Source: an uncultured Lachnospiraceae bacterium
GTDB taxonomy: Bacteria; Bacillota; Clostridia; Lachnospirales; Lachnospiraceae
Reading direction: 5' to 3'
NCBI GenBank assembly: GCA_947631685.1
Contig: CANRMI010000002.1
Span: 245,207-309,206 of the forward strand
DNA length: 64,000 nucleotides
In this document: positions 61,336 through 64,000 of the stretch, one piece after another
Layout of the letters: each line of letters begins with the position of its first letter
Position numbering within the stretch: position 1 is the first letter of the stretch
Made by a program: the position numbers and the translations under genes
Notes under the pieces: model-generated
Told to the model about the DNA's origin: nothing
The model's input: only the letters and a program-made list of their open reading frames with translations
Databases searched by the model: none

Positions 61336-62338
61336 TTTAGTGAAGAGACAATGGGAATTACGTGGGAAATACTGCTTGAAGATAGCAGCTTTTCTGTTGT
61401 TTCTCTTTATCTTTCTGCGTATGGCGGTATTGCTGCTGTATCCCTCCAATTCCATTATTCGTACATGGCAACGCTTTTATGTGTTGAAGCGAGGAGAAGT
61501 TGAAATATTGATAGTGGGGAACAGCCATGCTTATTCTTCTTTTGATCCGGATATTATTTCAGATGTAACAGGTCAGAGCAGCTATATTCTGGCTTCCAAT
61601 TCTCAAAATGTAGTTCAGGCGTATTTCAATGTAAAAGAGGCTTTGCATTATCAACATCCGAATGTCATCATTCTGGAGGCCTTTGCTCTGGATGACAATT
61701 ACAACTATCGTTTTGGAACAGAGACTCCTGATAAGGATTGGAAAAAGGAATCCAATATTGATGGAATGCGTTTTGGGTTGTGTAAACTGGAAGCGGTCAT
61801 GGAACAGTATCTTCAGGAAAACTGGGGCTATGCACTTCTTTCTATTGCGCGATGTCACAGTAATTGGACAAGTATTGAAACCATTGGATCAAATCTGCTT
61901 TTTTATACAGAAGGGATATGGGAATATTCTTCTTTCCATCCAAGCGAGACACATATGTCAGCGGAGACAAAGGCATTATATGATGGAGCAGAGTATAATC
62001 CTTCAGGCAAAGTAATCTCGGAGATAAATATTCAGTATTATCACAAGCTGGCGCAGCTTTGCCGCAAAGAGGGCATTACGTTGTGTATGGTTATGGCGCC
62101 TATGTATGATGGATACATACAGTCTATCAATTATGGTGACTGGGCAGCTAAAATAGCAGACCTGGCCGAGGACGAGGATATATTTTACCTGGATTGCAAT
62201 GAATATTACAGTGAAATTGGTCTGACAAGTTCGGATTTTGAGGATGCATATAATGGGTATCATCATTTGAATAAGGATGGGGCGGATAAGGTCACTCAGT
62301 TCGTATTTGAACAATTCGTAAAAAATGGTATTAAATAA
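61322..62338 (+). CDS. Membrane SGNH-like protein
   Basis: The 338-residue protein has one N-terminal membrane helix (about residues 15-37) and an outer SGNH-like domain with the block I motif LIVGNSHAYSSFDP and a C-terminal DAYNGYHHLNKDGA carrying Asp and His residues. The Ser in GNSHA could act as nucleophile, so it may be an active acyl esterase or acyltransferase, as DltD or AlgX are with their MBOAT partners. The ATG at 61322 lies inside the preceding gene, 6 bp after AAGGG; 61316 is an alternative. The MBOAT gene follows 19 bp on. Confidence 0.82.
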   Translation: MKANNLVKRQWELRGKYCLKIAAFLLFLFIFLRMAVLLLYPSNSIIRTWQRFYVLKRGEVEILIVGNSHAYSSFDPDIISDVTGQSSYILASNSQNVVQAYFNVKEALHYQHPNVIILEAFALDDNYNYRFGTETPDKDWKKESNIDGMRFGLCKLEAVMEQYLQENWGYALLSIARCHSNWTSIETIGSNLLFYTEGIWEYSSFHPSETHMSAETKALYDGAEYNPSGKVISEINIQYYHKLAQLCRKEGITLCMVMAPMYDGYIQSINYGDWAAKIADLAEDEDIFYLDCNEYYSEIGLTSSDFEDAYNGYHHLNKDGADKVTQFVFEQFVKNGIK

Positions 62339-62357
62339 ACTGTGAGGAGGTACATCT

Positions 62358-63854
62358 GTGCTGTTTAATTCGGCTGGTTTTCTGGTCTTTTTTCCCATAG
62401 TGGTCTTAGTTTATTTCTGGATTCCTAAACGATGTAAATATTTATGGCTATTGGCGGCCAGTTACTATTTTTATGCCAGTTGGAATCCGGTCTATCTTTT
62501 GCTGATCCTTGCTACTACCCTGGTTTCCTGGGCAGGAGGACTGTTGATGGATCGGGCTGGCAGACACAATAAAAAATTCAGAGGGAAAAAATGGTGTCTG
62601 GCAGCCTGTGTACTCTGGAATCTTGGAGTTTTAGTCTTTTTTAAATATATTACTTTTATAATGGACAGCGTCACACAAGGCCTTGCACTGTTTGATGTTT
62701 CTGTGAGCATGCCAGTTTTTGATGTGATTCTGCCAGTAGGTATTTCTTTCTATACTTTTCAGGCGCTGGGGTACATATTTGATGTTTATCGCGGAGATAT
62801 TTCAGCAGAAAAGAATTTTTTGCGTTACGCGCTGTTCCTTTCCTTTTTTCCGCAGTTAGTGGCAGGGCCGATTGAGCGCAGCAGAAATCTCATGCGACAG
62901 CTGCGGGAGGAGCATTATTTTGACTGGGAACGAGTTAAAAGCGGTCTGCTCCTGATGGGATGGGGATTTTTTCAAAAGTTGGTCATTGCTGATCGGATTG
63001 CCGTTCTGGTCACGGAGGTATATGATCATTACCCCAGTTATTCCGGCCTGCAGATTGGCTTGACAACCGTTCTCTTTGCATTTCAGATATATTGTGATTT
63101 CGGGGGATATTCTGATATTGCGGTGGGCGCGGCACGGGTTTTGGGGGTTGCTCTGACAAAGAATTTTAACAGTCCCTATTATGCCGTATCGGTCAGCGAA
63201 TTTTGGAGGAACTGGCATATCTCTCTAACTACCTGGTTTCGTGATTATATTTATATACCGCTGGGAGGAAATCGTTGTGGGAAATGGAAAAAATACCGGA
63301 ACATTCTTCTGACGTTTTCCTTAAGCGGTCTATGGCATGGAGCCGGTTGGAATTATGTGGTTTGGGGATTGCTGAATGGATTTTATCAGGTAGTAGGGGA
63401 TTTGATTAGACCATTTCGCACCAGAATGCAGAAATGGCTGCATATCCGAACGGACTGCGTTAGTTATCGCTTACTTCAAAGGGGGATCACATTCGGATTC
63501 GTAGACCTTGCCTGGCTCTTTTTTCGTGCGGACAATTTGACTACAGCACTGCGGATGCTCTGGCAGAGTATGACAAATATAGGGCTTTTTACGTTCTTTG
63601 ATCCGAATAATTTACTTGGGATCAATACCATGGTTTTATCGGAAAAAGATTTTTTCGTTATGTTACTAAGCCTGGTACTGCTGATGTTGGTGGATAATTG
63701 GAAACGGAAACGGGTGGACATCAAGGGAATACTGGACAAACAAAATATTTGGTTCCGCTGGCTGGTATATTATGGCCTGATTTTTACCATTGTAATCTTT
63801 GGAGTTTACGGGCCGGAATATGATGCTTCTACGTTTATTTACTTTCAGTTTTAA
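62358..63854 (+). CDS. MBOAT-family membrane O-acyltransferase (AlgI/DltB type)
   Basis: The 498-residue polytopic protein is an MBOAT O-acyltransferase, which moves acyl (often acetyl) groups across the membrane onto a surface polymer. It begins MLFNSAGFLVFFPIVVLVYF, the AlgI-like start, has LPVGISFYTFQALGYIFDVYRG, and the catalytic His in LSGLWHGAGWNYVVWG (about H327). The GTG start follows GAGGAGG at 8 bp spacing. With the SGNH-like partner it should form an acetylation pair for a wall or capsule polymer. A second, different acyltransferase is at 1964. Confidence 0.93.
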   Translation: MLFNSAGFLVFFPIVVLVYFWIPKRCKYLWLLAASYYFYASWNPVYLLLILATTLVSWAGGLLMDRAGRHNKKFRGKKWCLAACVLWNLGVLVFFKYITFIMDSVTQGLALFDVSVSMPVFDVILPVGISFYTFQALGYIFDVYRGDISAEKNFLRYALFLSFFPQLVAGPIERSRNLMRQLREEHYFDWERVKSGLLLMGWGFFQKLVIADRIAVLVTEVYDHYPSYSGLQIGLTTVLFAFQIYCDFGGYSDIAVGAARVLGVALTKNFNSPYYAVSVSEFWRNWHISLTTWFRDYIYIPLGGNRCGKWKKYRNILLTFSLSGLWHGAGWNYVVWGLLNGFYQVVGDLIRPFRTRMQKWLHIRTDCVSYRLLQRGITFGFVDLAWLFFRADNLTTALRMLWQSMTNIGLFTFFDPNNLLGINTMVLSEKDFFVMLLSLVLLMLVDNWKRKRVDIKGILDKQNIWFRWLVYYGLIFTIVIFGVYGPEYDASTFIYFQF

Positions 63855-63874
63855 AACATATGAGTATTGAGATG

Positions 63875-63903
63875 GAGACAGTTTATTTTGTCTCTTGTTT
63901 TTA
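63875..63903 (+). terminator. Terminator after the MBOAT gene
   Basis: GAGACA and TGTCTC form a short stem with an 8-nt loop, followed by a T-rich run. Weak but well placed. Confidence 0.55.
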
Positions 63904-63936
63904 TTGTATTTCATATATATGAGTAGGAGCTTCCTG

Positions 63937-63942
63937 TATAAT
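63937..63942 (+). promoter_or_regulatory. -10 element at the window end
   Basis: A perfect TATAAT with no good -35 at 16-18 bp. It lies 25 bp before a possible start codon. Confidence 0.35.
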
Positions 63943-63967
63943 ACAAACATAGGGAATTCCAGGAAAG

Positions 63968-64000
63968 GTGGTTGATAAAAAGATACCTCAGAGTACAATA
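63968..64000 (+). CDS. Possible start of a gene cut by the window edge
   Basis: A GTG at 63968 opens an 11-codon frame (VVDKKIPQSTI) that runs out of the window without a stop. AGGAAAG is directly adjacent, closer than ideal, so the start is uncertain. Product unknown. Confidence 0.25.
   Translation, partial: MVDKKIPQSTI

Overview
The window looks like a chromosomal segment of a gut-type Clostridia bacterium, most likely a Lachnospiraceae member. Reasons: base composition around 50% G+C, strong AGGAGG ribosome sites with some GTG starts, a greA-lysS pair, a type III pantothenate kinase (coaX), a SleB-type cell-wall hydrolase, a CspB-like intracellular subtilase, and many large uncharacterised polytopic membrane proteins typical of that family. 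The placement comes from gene style alone, with no rRNA or other marker in view. No tRNA, rRNA, CRISPR array or insertion sequence was recognised.

Positions 1-22167 form a surface-glycan locus, nearly all on the + strand. It makes dTDP-sugars (rfbA, rfbB, rfbC and a WecE-type aminotransferase). It exports glycan through a Wzm/Wzt ABC transporter whose ATPase carries a C-terminal glycan-binding domain. Next to it is a methyltransferase fused to a kinase-like domain, resembling the WbdD O-antigen chain terminator. It also encodes an acyltransferase and several GT-C-like membrane proteins. Two membrane-anchored GH25 muramidases sit inside the locus, one with six 45-bp acidic repeats. rfbD (the last dTDP-rhamnose step) is not in view. 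Downstream come phosphoglucomutase, an LCP ligase that could attach the exported glycan to peptidoglycan, and glmS, which feeds wall precursor supply.

Positions 27300-32131 are a protein quality-control stretch: HtrA protease, a divergent ClpX-like unfoldase and a cytoplasmic subtilase. Positions 32142-36595 hold two paralogous tandem-GT2 glycosyltransferases. Positions 36600-44181 are metabolic: an unknown small protein with a carbamate kinase, aroA on the - strand, cysK behind a strong promoter and an inverted-repeat operator candidate, then a xylulokinase / DUF4867 / fucose-isomerase-like sugar operon.

Positions 44268-60614 are mostly housekeeping: dnaE, pfkA, an rRNA methyltransferase, proC, a SleB-like hydrolase, NfeD plus an SPFH protein, argF-birA-(DUF6145-like)-coaX-dusB, a hypothetical gene, then greA-lysS behind a perfect consensus promoter. 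After lysS comes a 390-bp gap with a triple TGTACCAATT repeat and a strong terminator. It leads into a visibly AT-richer cassette (61006-63854): a Mor-like regulator, an SGNH-like membrane protein and an MBOAT O-acyltransferase, probably acquired or strain-variable. A gene may begin at the very end of the window.
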